Shown one piece after another: positions 54,851 to 63,697 of a DNA stretch of 64,000 nucleotides. Positions within the stretch are counted from its first letter, which is position 1, and each line of letters opens with the position of its first letter. The stretch is from Bacteroides fragilis (GTDB taxonomy: Bacteria > Bacteroidota > Bacteroidia > Bacteroidales > Bacteroidaceae): NCBI RefSeq assembly GCF_019583405.1, contig NZ_SZUU01000010.1, positions 1 to 64,000 on the forward strand, given 5' to 3'. Under the pieces are notes generated by a model. The model had not been told where the DNA came from. It did no database searches and saw only the letters and a list, made by a program, of their open reading frames with translations. Position numbers and translations under genes: made by a program.

Positions 54851-56602
54851 TTAATAGTGGTTTATTGTTTCTTTCGCCTTTTTCACGACTTCTGCTGCCG
54901 GGTGGGTCTCCAGGCCGAACTCATCGAATGTCTTTAGAATTTTATGGATCTGATTCAGCCCCTGACGATTATTTTTCTTCTTGAACTCTTCTTTTAGCAG
55001 ATGAATTTTTTCAAATGCCTGTATACCTTCTATCAATCTCTCAAAGCGAATGGAGCTACGTCCTCCCGGGTAGATGAGGTAAGTGTCTCCGGCAGCCCAT
55101 GCCGTGAAACGGCTGTCTTGCAACGGATTCTTTACCCAGCTATTTAATGCCCAGCGGACATATCCGTCCAGATTCTCTTTGGCGGCAAACCATCCCAACC
55201 ATTCGGCTTCGGCGGGCGGGCTGAAAGTAAATGTGTTAGGGCGGGGTTCTGTACAGCAAGTATAATAAGTGGTGACTTTGCCTGCTTTTCTGCGCGATTC
55301 AATAACTTCGGGGGGGAATTTTTCGCCGATGGCAATGCAGTAATCGTTCAGTCCTTGTACCAGTTCGTCATGATAAGTTCCGGCAAATGATACTTTGAAA
55401 TTTTTGTCGGCTTTGGCAATGACTTTCAATGTTGCCTGCATCACGTCCATGGGGCGTTCGTCCATTGCGATATGTGTGATCTCGAACCATCCTTTTTCTT
55501 TCAGGTGTTGCGCGAACGATTTCAGCATGGTTTCCCAGAAAACTTCGTACTCTTTTTCTCCCGGTTTACAATTCTGATATTTGAATGAATTGCTTGCTTG
55601 GTCAAAGTATTGGAATGAAAGTTTCCATGGAACCATCGAATAACAGTCTATCTGCTTCTTGATGCCGAGTGACATCATAAACTCTACCCATTTGTCGAAT
55701 ACGGTATAATCGAAATACCAGGTTCCATCCGCCTTCTTGAGCCAGGTCACCATGCTTTCAAAGGCATCATACGTCTGTCCGTTCCAAGGCTTGTGAATGA
55801 TAGAAGCGGTAATTACTTTTCCTCCGGCATCGGCATATCGCTGCATGATGGGGCGCATCAGATCAAAATGCTCCTTACTGAATAAGTCCACATCATAATA
55901 GCGGGCAACCGCATAAGGGTTTTGCCATAAATCCAAATGGAACTTCCAGTCGGACGATGCGGGAAGTGTACGGTTTTTTACATGGATGGTCAGGTGCAGT
56001 TTAGATAATGTTTTATCACCGTTTTTCACGGTAACGGTTCCTGTATACTTTCCCTCTTTAGTTTGTTGTGGTATGCGGATGCTAATCCATCCTGCCTGTG
56101 TAGAGCGTGCCGGAATGGAAAGTATGTGGGTATGATGATCGATAGGGTCGGCAACTAAAGTCGAATCAAAATCAGCTTTATTCCGATAACCGCAACCCCC
56201 TTTGCCGTCTTTGTTTAGTTCGTCAGTCACCACATAACGTACAAATCCGGTCTGTATGTTTCCGGTTGTGGTGATCTTGCCCTTACTTGAACGTAAATCA
56301 CTGACTATGAATGACAGACGGTCCACATCCTGTGTGCTCCATACAACGAACTGTGCGGAAACTTTCTCTCCTTTCCAGGCAGTCAGTTTCATGCTTTTTT
56401 GTATACGGGAGATCGGAGCCGGTTCCTCTTTTTTATATCGTGAGTCCGTGCTTCCCCAACTCACCTGCGTAGTCTTGACTTTTGCCCATTGTGCAGGGTT
56501 GGTGGCAACCGGATTTGCCAATTCCCTATATGTCTCTTTTTTCTGGGCATTCAGTGTGATGGCAGATAATAATAAGGCACCTAATAAAATGACTTTTTTC
56601 AT
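54851..56602 (-). CDS. GH123-like glycoside hydrolase (probable beta-N-acetylgalactosaminidase; DUF4091)
   Basis: 583 aa. Signal peptide (ending LNAQ); beta-sandwich about 45-210; TIM barrel about 215-500; C-terminal DUF4091 part. The adjacent catalytic pair of GH123, Asp-Glu, is present as Asp381-Glu382 in HIAMDERPMD; in this family the Asp positions the substrate N-acetyl group and the Glu is the acid/base. Expected to release N-acetylgalactosamine. Together with GH29 in the same operon it points to a fucosylated GalNAc-containing glycan. Confidence 0.85.
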   Translation of the reverse strand: MKKVILLGALLLSAITLNAQKKETYRELANPVATNPAQWAKVKTTQVSWGSTDSRYKKEEPAPISRIQKSMKLTAWKGEKVSAQFVVWSTQDVDRLSFIVSDLRSSKGKITTTGNIQTGFVRYVVTDELNKDGKGGCGYRNKADFDSTLVADPIDHHTHILSIPARSTQAGWISIRIPQQTKEGKYTGTVTVKNGDKTLSKLHLTIHVKNRTLPASSDWKFHLDLWQNPYAVARYYDVDLFSKEHFDLMRPIMQRYADAGGKVITASIIHKPWNGQTYDAFESMVTWLKKADGTWYFDYTVFDKWVEFMMSLGIKKQIDCYSMVPWKLSFQYFDQASNSFKYQNCKPGEKEYEVFWETMLKSFAQHLKEKGWFEITHIAMDERPMDVMQATLKVIAKADKNFKVSFAGTYHDELVQGLNDYCIAIGEKFPPEVIESRRKAGKVTTYYTCCTEPRPNTFTFSPPAEAEWLGWFAAKENLDGYVRWALNSWVKNPLQDSRFTAWAAGDTYLIYPGGRSSIRFERLIEGIQAFEKIHLLKEEFKKKNNRQGLNQIHKILKTFDEFGLETHPAAEVVKKAKETINHY

Positions 56603-56648
56603 TCTTGTTCTATTTTTTTTGAAAATAAAAGGGGGTTAAAGGTATATT

Positions 56649-57638
56649 TTAGAATCTTATGTCTGCGTCTTCTATGACTGACACCAAAGGGAAAATGTCA
56701 ATTGAGTCTTTCATATTCAAGTCTTTGGGTGTAGGAGGGGTGAAATCAGCTTTTGTTCCTTTTACCTTTGCTCCCTTACTATTCAAACTTACAATAGCAT
56801 ATAAAGGTTGGGTGTAAGTCATTGAATATTGTAAGATACCGTATTTTTTATTTATCTCTTCCGGATAACGTTTCTCTGTCTGTGTCGGTTCGCCTATCCA
56901 TACATACGATGCACTGTTCATCTGCATGTAAGTGATTCCGTTTATTTCTTCAGTATAGTTGCTATGATTATGTCCGCTGAATGCCAGTACTACTTTCTTA
57001 AAGCCCGCGCGTTTGTTTTCGTCCTCCAGAATCCGGCGTACGACTTCTTTATTGTTCATCGCTTTTTCGATGCTTTGATGAGAGAATAAGATACATTTCT
57101 TGTCTGTGGCTTCCAAATCCTTTTTTAACCACTCCAATTGTTCCGGATCTACAAATGCGCGTTTTTTGGCATCGACATAATAGTTGGCCTTAGAATAATG
57201 GGTATATTTCTTGCCGTCATAGAGGTTATTTCCATCCAGGACGATGAAATGGAAATCTCCTTTGTCGAATGAATAGTATCGTCCCGGCATATTTCTGCCT
57301 TTTACGTATTCTTCAGGAGAATACCGATCCATGTCGTGATTCCCTATCACATGATATTTGTCACCGGTAAAGCTGTTCCAAACATTTAAATAAGGTATTG
57401 AAGCACTATCCAAACGGATGAAATCGCCTAATTCAATAATAAAATCCACATTATTATCTTTTGCGGCTTTGATAAAAGCTTCTATCCGCTCTTTTCCGTC
57501 GGGTACATCTTGCGCATGGAAGTCTGACGCAATGGCAAAAGTAAGAGTTTTCTCTTCTTGTTGTTTGCAAGCAGTGAAGTTGAATGTTAACAAAGCAAAT
57601 AGGATATACTTTGTAATAGTACAGATTTGTTGTTTCAT
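56649..57638 (-). CDS. Calcineurin-like metallophosphoesterase lipoprotein
   Basis: 329 aa. Lipobox FTAC (Cys about 24). All phosphoesterase motifs are present: ASDFHAQD, ELGDFIRLD, VIGNHDMDR, LFSHQSIE and FSGHNHSN. Outer-membrane or periplasmic phosphatase. It is the first gene of the six-gene operon, 46 nt ahead of the GH123-like gene. Confidence 0.9.
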   Translation of the reverse strand: MKQQICTITKYILFALLTFNFTACKQQEEKTLTFAIASDFHAQDVPDGKERIEAFIKAAKDNNVDFIIELGDFIRLDSASIPYLNVWNSFTGDKYHVIGNHDMDRYSPEEYVKGRNMPGRYYSFDKGDFHFIVLDGNNLYDGKKYTHYSKANYYVDAKKRAFVDPEQLEWLKKDLEATDKKCILFSHQSIEKAMNNKEVVRRILEDENKRAGFKKVVLAFSGHNHSNYTEEINGITYMQMNSASYVWIGEPTQTEKRYPEEINKKYGILQYSMTYTQPLYAIVSLNSKGAKVKGTKADFTPPTPKDLNMKDSIDIFPLVSVIEDADIRF

Positions 57639-57822
57639 GTTCTTAATAGTTTTAATAGGATGGATAACAATAATTGTCGCAAAGTTAATCTGTCTGTTAC
57701 TGTTTATGGCGATAACTCTATTTGGAAAATAGATACAAAACGGACTATATGCATCAAAGAAGTGTATAATTAGGAATATGGTAGAGGTGCTGTATTATAT
57801 ACTGTTGTCTGTACGATAGAAA

Positions 57823-57868
57823 AAATAAAGAGTAAAGCTCATTTGAACAGATGCTTTACTCTTTATTT
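57823..57868 (-). terminator. Terminator of the S-component/TonB/ferredoxin operon
   Basis: A perfect 16-bp stem (57823-57838 with 57853-57868, 14-nt loop), followed on the minus strand by TTTTTTC. Most of 57639-57938 is otherwise featureless. Confidence 0.85.
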
Positions 57869-57938
57869 AAATGTGATTGGAAGATATTTACCGGATATCC
57901 TGAGCCGGATAATGGTAACGTAGCGGAAACCTTTCTTT

Positions 57939-58451
57939 TTATTTATAAATCAAACGGCTTATAAACAGGTATCCTCCGAATATTTGCAGAGCCATTCCCG
58001 GCAGGCCGATACGGAAATCCTGTGCGGCACTGGAGAAATCGTTGACAAGGATCCACTCACCCAGAGTACCGGCCATCTGGTAGGCCAACACCACAACCAG
58101 CAGAATGGGAATGGAGATACGCTTATAATGATGGGCGGCATAACCGGCCGCTACAGCCAGAAGCACTGATTTTAAAAGGATAGCAGGTAAAACTGCCGGA
58201 TGGGGCATACCGAATAACAATGAATTCAGGACAGGTGAAAAGAGTGCTGTCAACAATCCGACTTTCCACCCATATTTATAGGCTCCGATCAGAGTAAAGA
58301 AATAGATCGGTAACCAGGTGATACCCCCTTGGGGGATGAGATGAAAAAGTTGGGGCAATGCCATATTTCCTATGACAAACAGCATCGCTGCCAGATATGT
58401 TTTGGCATCGTTGTAATTTAATGAATAAAGCTTGATAGATGTTGTTTCCAT
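57939..58451 (-). CDS. ECF-transporter S-component-like integral membrane protein
   Basis: 170 aa with five to six hydrophobic helices (AMLFVIGNMALPQLFHLI, WLPIYFFTLIGAYKYG, VLPAILLKSVLLAVAAGYAA). The sequence around LTALFSPVLNSLLFGMPHPA resembles the substrate-binding (S) subunits of energy-coupling-factor vitamin transporters found singly in Bacteroides. Last gene of an operon with a TonB receptor, so a common substrate crossing both membranes is likely; the substrate is unknown. No T or A subunits are in the window. Confidence 0.75.
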   Translation of the reverse strand: METTSIKLYSLNYNDAKTYLAAMLFVIGNMALPQLFHLIPQGGITWLPIYFFTLIGAYKYGWKVGLLTALFSPVLNSLLFGMPHPAVLPAILLKSVLLAVAAGYAAHHYKRISIPILLVVVLAYQMAGTLGEWILVNDFSSAAQDFRIGLPGMALQIFGGYLFISRLIYK

Positions 58452-58466
58452 ATTATGATATGATAA

Positions 58467-60764
58467 TTAAAAGTTAATGTTGATTCCTCCCATAAATGTA
58501 GCTTTCGGCATAGGGTAACCGGCATTTATTTCATAATGTTGCGCCAGCAGATTCTCTCCTTTTACAAACAGACTGGCGATGGAGCAGATACGATAATTAC
58601 CCCGAAGATTCCATAGAAGAAAGTTTTCTTTCTTTTCTTCAGGGCTCACTACAGTATAAAGTCCTGCCACATATTGTATTCCGGTGGAGAAATTCCATTT
58701 GCCTTTTGTGAAATCAATTCCTGCATATAATTTATGTTCCGGTGCGGCAACCAGAGGGTGTTCCATATGAAGCCAGCTGTAGTTGGCAGTCAGGTTCCAC
58801 GTAGGATGGATGTGGTACGCTATACTGGCTTCTGCTCCCCAGTTCTCTACTTTACCGGTGTTTACGTTCAGCGGACGTTCGTCTGTGCGGATAGTCTGGA
58901 TCATATTGTCACCATTGATATAAAAGAGGTTAACCCCATAATAAAATGTTTGATCGAACAGTCGTTGAGAATAAGACAATTCGTAATTCCATAACCGTTC
59001 CGGCAATAAATCGGGATTGGCAGGGCGGAACATATATAGTTCGCGGATTGTAGGGTTGCGGAATCCTTTACTGGCCATAGCTTTCAAGCTTGCGTTGTGT
59101 GGCAACTGTACCGACAAGCCGACTTGTGGTATCCATTCTGTTCCGGAGACAGTGTGATGATCTGCACGGATACCCGCGTCTATTGTCAGATGACTACCGA
59201 TTGCCTGACGGAAATCAACGTATCCAGCAATTTCATTTTCCGATTTATCCGAGATATTTTCTTTATGGCGGTCTGTAATGAAGCGATTCCATGCTTCACC
59301 GCCAAACCGCATATAGTCTAATCCTACAGTCAGCCGGTTACCCGTAAATAAAGAAGTACTCTGGTACCAGGAAATTCCCGTCATCCGGTCTTTAGAGTTG
59401 AAACGGTAGTTCAGTGGTTCTTCGCCTGTACCGTATCCGTCATTAATGTGATGTTTACCCCAATTATAAAAAAACTTGAGTGCCCCCGATGTATGTTCAT
59501 ACTTATTCTCCAAAGCAAATGAAGTCATGCCACGTGTAATGCGTGAATCGTTATCGAAAACCGGAGTGCTGACTGTTCCCGGATTAGAGGCATTGAAATG
59601 CGTCAGGTTCAGATCTGCGGATATGTTCCATGTGCGGTTCAATTCATAGCCCAGCCTTGTATATCCGCCGTATTGCTCAAACTCCATATCGGGGCGATGT
59701 CCGTCTGTCCGGTTGTAAGAACCGGTGATAACACTGCTGAAACGTCCTTTTTTTACTTGGTTGGTAACTTCGGTCGTCCATGTATTATATGAGCCATATC
59801 CCAGCCGGGCTCCCGTTTTCACTCCGTTTTCCCGCTGCTGACGGGTCACGATGTTGATTACTCCGCCCATTGCATTCGAACCATAAAGTACGGATGCAGG
59901 GCCACGTACTACTTCCACTTTTTCAGCCAGCATCGATTGATAAGCGTCGGCAATAGGATGCCCCATTAGCCCCATGTACTGTGGATGTCCGTCAATCAAT
60001 ACTAATAATCCTGTAGTGGGGCTGCCTCCGATGCCACGCAGGCTGATACCACCTGCCGCACCGCTCGACACGCCATACCCCATGATGCCACGGCTGGTTG
60101 TGAATAACCCCGGGATCTGTTCTGTCAACATGGGGAGTAAAGAAGGCTCTAAACGTTTCTCTATGGTTTCGCGGTTCAGGACCGAAACAGTCATAGGCAG
60201 ATGGCGGATGTCAGTTTCATTTCGTGTGCCGGTGACTACTACCCCATCTATCTCGTAATTCTGTGTCGTGTGGGTCGTGTCTCTCCGGACTTGTGCCTCT
60301 AAAGAGGTACTTAGAAAAGTACAGGCAAACAGGATGCCAAGCAGATTTTTCTTCATCCTCATTTTGGAGAGGAAATTTTCAATGATCCGGAATATTTCTT
60401 CTAAAGAACTGATTTCATGGCAAGCTGTTTCCAGCGGACACCATCCGCTTTTGTCACGATTCTCAATGAAAGGCACCAATCGGATATAAGTAACCTCAAC
60501 ATTGGCATCATGCAGGAGTGTAAGTGCGGGTTGGCTGATGACATCTGCATATACCCGCCGGATTCCTCCCAGAACCATTAGTCCTGCGGCAGCTTTCCCA
60601 ATCACCTTGTCGGCAATGCAGGCTCCTTTCATGAAAGAGGGTTCTTGCCGGAACAGATCGTATAAATCGGCTACGCCCCGTTGAGTGAAGGTGCGTATTT
60701 CCGCTCCGTTCCCGATCACACAGGAATAGCCTCCGGAGTGGAGTAGATCGATTATCTTTTCCAT
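58467..60764 (-). CDS. DUF1893 domain fused in frame to a TonB-dependent receptor
   Basis: 765 aa from the ATG at 60764, which overlaps the upstream stop as TAATG. Residues 1-134 are a complete DUF1893 domain (LHSGGYSCVIGNGAEIRTFT, IADKVIGKAAAGLMVLGGIR, NRDKSGWCPLETA). Without any stop the frame continues into MRMKKNLLGILFACTFLST, a normal signal peptide, then a BtuB/FepA-like receptor: TonB box region DGVVVTGTRNE, plug (LVLIDGHPQYM, VVRGPASVLYGSNAMGG) and barrel ending in ININ F-type strand. The receptor could also start by itself at 60362 or 60356. Two proteins from internal initiation, or one fusion, are both possible. Confidence 0.82.
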   Translation of the reverse strand: MEKIIDLLHSGGYSCVIGNGAEIRTFTQRGVADLYDLFRQEPSFMKGACIADKVIGKAAAGLMVLGGIRRVYADVISQPALTLLHDANVEVTYIRLVPFIENRDKSGWCPLETACHEISSLEEIFRIIENFLSKMRMKKNLLGILFACTFLSTSLEAQVRRDTTHTTQNYEIDGVVVTGTRNETDIRHLPMTVSVLNRETIEKRLEPSLLPMLTEQIPGLFTTSRGIMGYGVSSGAAGGISLRGIGGSPTTGLLVLIDGHPQYMGLMGHPIADAYQSMLAEKVEVVRGPASVLYGSNAMGGVINIVTRQQRENGVKTGARLGYGSYNTWTTEVTNQVKKGRFSSVITGSYNRTDGHRPDMEFEQYGGYTRLGYELNRTWNISADLNLTHFNASNPGTVSTPVFDNDSRITRGMTSFALENKYEHTSGALKFFYNWGKHHINDGYGTGEEPLNYRFNSKDRMTGISWYQSTSLFTGNRLTVGLDYMRFGGEAWNRFITDRHKENISDKSENEIAGYVDFRQAIGSHLTIDAGIRADHHTVSGTEWIPQVGLSVQLPHNASLKAMASKGFRNPTIRELYMFRPANPDLLPERLWNYELSYSQRLFDQTFYYGVNLFYINGDNMIQTIRTDERPLNVNTGKVENWGAEASIAYHIHPTWNLTANYSWLHMEHPLVAAPEHKLYAGIDFTKGKWNFSTGIQYVAGLYTVVSPEEKKENFLLWNLRGNYRICSIASLFVKGENLLAQHYEINAGYPMPKATFMGGININF

Positions 60765-62146
60765 TATAGCGTTTCCTGTTTGAGTTGTTCTACAAAATGA
60801 TCGATACGGTGCAGTTCGTCCGGAATCCGGATAGACTGCGGACAATGTGAGGTGCATTGGTTGCAGCCAATACAATGGCTGGCTTGCCGTAGTTTGGGTA
60901 CACTGCGGTCATAGCCTATCAGGAAAGCGCGCCGTGCTTCTTTATAGTTTTCGCTTGTTCGGCTTTGCGGAATATTCCCTTCGTTTACGCACTTGTTGTA
61001 ATGAACGAGGATGGCAGGAATATCGATGCCGTATGGGCAGGGCATGCAATATTTGCAGTCATTGCATGGGATGGTAGGATATTGCATCATAAGTTGCGCA
61101 GTCTCTTCCAGATATTCCTTGTCGTCATCGGTCAGAGGAACCAGTGGTGAATAAGTACGGATGTTATCTTGCAAGTGCTCCATGTAGGTCATACCACTCA
61201 ATACAGTCAGTACCAGTTCCGGTGAACCGGCAAAGCGGAAAGCCCACGATGCTATGCTGTCTTCAGGACGTCGCTGTTTCAGTCGTCCCACGATGTGTTC
61301 AGGGACATTTGACAGGCGCCCGCCCAACAGTGGTTCCATGATGACAGCGGCAATGTTTCGTTTGGCCAGTTCTCCGTAGAGATATTCCGCATTGACATTG
61401 TTTCCTGTAGCGTGGCGCCAGTCCATATAGTTGAGTTGAATTTGTACAAAATCCCATTTCACCGTATCATGCATGGCGAGTACCTGGTCGAAAACCTCGA
61501 CATCACCATGAAATGACCAGCCGAGGTGCCGGATACGCCCGGCTTCACGTTCTTTGAGAAGGAAGTCAAGCATGCCGTTATCGATATATCGTTCGTTGAA
61601 CACTTTCATTCCGCCGCCACCGATGGCGTGCAGCAGATAATAATCAAAGTACTCTACCTGCATATCCTCAAACGACTGGTGATACATAGCCAGTGAGTTT
61701 TCACGTGAGAAGTTTGAAAAATTCGATAGTTTGGTCGCTATGTACAGTTTTTCACGCGGATGCCTTTTGAGGGCAATTCCTGTTGCTTTTTCCGACCAGC
61801 CCTGTACGTATACGGGCGATGTGTCGAAATAATTCACCCCATGAGCAATGGCATAATCTACCAATTCGTTGACAGCTTCCTGATTGATAAGGTCTCCTTT
61901 CCCTTCCGGTGAAGGAACGGTAGGCCAACGCATACAGCCATATCCCAGGAGGGATACTTTATCTTTGATTCCGCCTACTGAGCGATAGGTCATTTTATCT
62001 GTGGGGACAGGAGAAGAGGCACTCCGTCCCTGACCGGCTTTATCTCCGGAGCCGCAACCATAAAGAGCGGCAGTTGTTGTAGCGGCGCTGATACCCACAA
62101 TTTTGAGGAATCCTCTTCGGTCTATATGCTTATTCTGTTTTTCCAT
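60764..62146 (-). CDS. Tat-exported aldo/keto reductase with C-terminal ferredoxin domain
   Basis: 460 aa. N-terminal twin-arginine signal with lipobox-like Cys (IDRRGFLKIVGISAATTTA, then LYGCGSG). NADPH-type (beta/alpha)8 aldo/keto reductase barrel about 50-330 (NYFDTSPVYVQGWSEKATGI, IRHLGWSFHG). Two 4Fe-4S clusters at the end: CNDCKYCMPCPYGID and CIGCNQCTSHCPQS. It would act outside the inner membrane, receiving electrons from a partner, most likely the polyferredoxin gene 22 nt upstream. It overlaps the DUF1893 start by one base. Confidence 0.9.
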   Translation of the reverse strand: MEKQNKHIDRRGFLKIVGISAATTTAALYGCGSGDKAGQGRSASSPVPTDKMTYRSVGGIKDKVSLLGYGCMRWPTVPSPEGKGDLINQEAVNELVDYAIAHGVNYFDTSPVYVQGWSEKATGIALKRHPREKLYIATKLSNFSNFSRENSLAMYHQSFEDMQVEYFDYYLLHAIGGGGMKVFNERYIDNGMLDFLLKEREAGRIRHLGWSFHGDVEVFDQVLAMHDTVKWDFVQIQLNYMDWRHATGNNVNAEYLYGELAKRNIAAVIMEPLLGGRLSNVPEHIVGRLKQRRPEDSIASWAFRFAGSPELVLTVLSGMTYMEHLQDNIRTYSPLVPLTDDDKEYLEETAQLMMQYPTIPCNDCKYCMPCPYGIDIPAILVHYNKCVNEGNIPQSRTSENYKEARRAFLIGYDRSVPKLRQASHCIGCNQCTSHCPQSIRIPDELHRIDHFVEQLKQETL

Positions 62147-62168
62147 ATGTTTCTACTTTTGGGATGTG

Positions 62169-63674
62169 TTATATGATACGGTGTCTTTCGTGACCTTCTA
62201 CATAGATGGCACTGAACGGGCGTGCCGGGCAAAGATTTTCACATGCTCCGCAACCGATGCAACGTTCGGTATTGATTGCCGGTATTTTGGGGGAGTCTGT
62301 TTGGTCCGGTATGGATAGAATCATCTGAATGGCTCCAGTCGGACAATGACGCGCGCAATTGCCACATTCCACCCCGTCAGTCAGTGGTACGCAGTTCGCT
62401 TTTATCCAGACCGCATGCCCGATTTGAGTCGAAGACTTATCGGCTACCGTGATAGGGCGGATTGCTCCTGCCGGACATACCTGGGAACAATCGTTACACT
62501 CCGGACGACAATAGCCGCGTTCGTACGACATTTCGGGCTGCATCAGGTTCATCAGTTTCGTGGAAGGACGCAATACCTGATTGGGGCAGGCTGATACACA
62601 CAGTTGGCAGGCCGTGCAGTGTGCAGACATATTACGCGCACTCAGCGAGCCGGGAGGTGTGATGGGTGTCTGCCGATTGGGTATTTTTTTATCTTCTATG
62701 GTGGCGAGTCCGCCATCTACTTTTTTCTCCTGTGCTTTGAGGACCGATGTTGCGGCTACCATTGCCGTTGCGGTCATGAAGTTGCGGCGTGCTTCATTTA
62801 CTTGGGCGGATGAAGCCAGAGGGGCATTCTGCTTCACTTGCGGTGATCTTGTTTTGATTGTCCGCAATTGGTAACTGAGCGCTTTCTGCTTGCATTTACC
62901 GAGGCAATCCATGCAAACCACGCATCGGCTGTAATCTATCGTATGTTCTTTGGCATTGATGCAGGCCGCTTTACAATGGCGTGCGCAAATTCCGCACTTA
63001 TTGCATTTTTCCGTATCTATCGTGATACGGAACAAGGAGTAGCGTGAAAGAAATCCCAGTACCGTCCCTACCGGGCAGATTGTATTGCAGTAAGTACGTC
63101 CGTTCCGCCATGCCAGTAATATCAGGATGACAAAAGTAGCTGCGGCTATAATGAAAGTGGGCAGACTTTTTATCCAGATGTCTACTTCATAAAATGCATA
63201 GCTGCCGGCCTGTTCGGCTAAATGGGCAAACAGGTTATTTCCCCATAGCCAAATGGGTTGGAACAGGTTGTTTGCAATACGTCCGTAAGCACTATACGGA
63301 GCAAATAAAGTTGCGATGAAGCTAACTCCTGCTATCAGGGTAATGATGAATATAGCCAATGCCCCGTAGCGTAGTGAAGAGAGTGCCGGAGAATAGGAGT
63401 AAGGCAACTTTTTCCGTCTTTTCCCAACCCAGGCTGCCACATCCTGGAATACTCCGAGCGGACAAATCACCGAACAGTAGATTCGTCCGAATAGGGCTGT
63501 CAGAATTATTAAAAAGGCTACTACCCCTATGTTCAATGCCAGTATCGCAGGTAGGAACTGGATTTTTGCCAGCCAGCCGAACCAACCGTGCAGTGTTCCG
63601 GTGAAATCAAGGAACAGCAGGGTGATCAGTGTCAGGCAGATGATGCCACATGTTAGTCTGATTTTTCGTATCAT
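62169..63674 (-). CDS. NapH-like membrane polyferredoxin with buried Tat signal
   Basis: 501 aa. Four transmembrane helices in the first 200 residues with the paired motifs CSVICPLG and CNTICPVG of NapH/CcoG/MauN proteins, then 4Fe-4S sets CNKCGICARHCK, CVVCMDCLGKCKQ. About residue 300 a twin-arginine-like segment (RRNFMTATAMVAATSVLKA) follows, then four more clusters CTACQLCVSACP, CRPECNDCSQVCP, CGNCARHCP, CIGCGACENLCP. It looks like a fusion of a quinol-side membrane unit and an exported ferredoxin, moving electrons outward to the aldo/keto reductase. Confidence 0.88.
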   Translation of the reverse strand: MIRKIRLTCGIICLTLITLLFLDFTGTLHGWFGWLAKIQFLPAILALNIGVVAFLIILTALFGRIYCSVICPLGVFQDVAAWVGKRRKKLPYSYSPALSSLRYGALAIFIITLIAGVSFIATLFAPYSAYGRIANNLFQPIWLWGNNLFAHLAEQAGSYAFYEVDIWIKSLPTFIIAAATFVILILLAWRNGRTYCNTICPVGTVLGFLSRYSLFRITIDTEKCNKCGICARHCKAACINAKEHTIDYSRCVVCMDCLGKCKQKALSYQLRTIKTRSPQVKQNAPLASSAQVNEARRNFMTATAMVAATSVLKAQEKKVDGGLATIEDKKIPNRQTPITPPGSLSARNMSAHCTACQLCVSACPNQVLRPSTKLMNLMQPEMSYERGYCRPECNDCSQVCPAGAIRPITVADKSSTQIGHAVWIKANCVPLTDGVECGNCARHCPTGAIQMILSIPDQTDSPKIPAINTERCIGCGACENLCPARPFSAIYVEGHERHRII

Positions 63675-63697
63675 TGCGTTTGTTTTTATTGAGTTTG

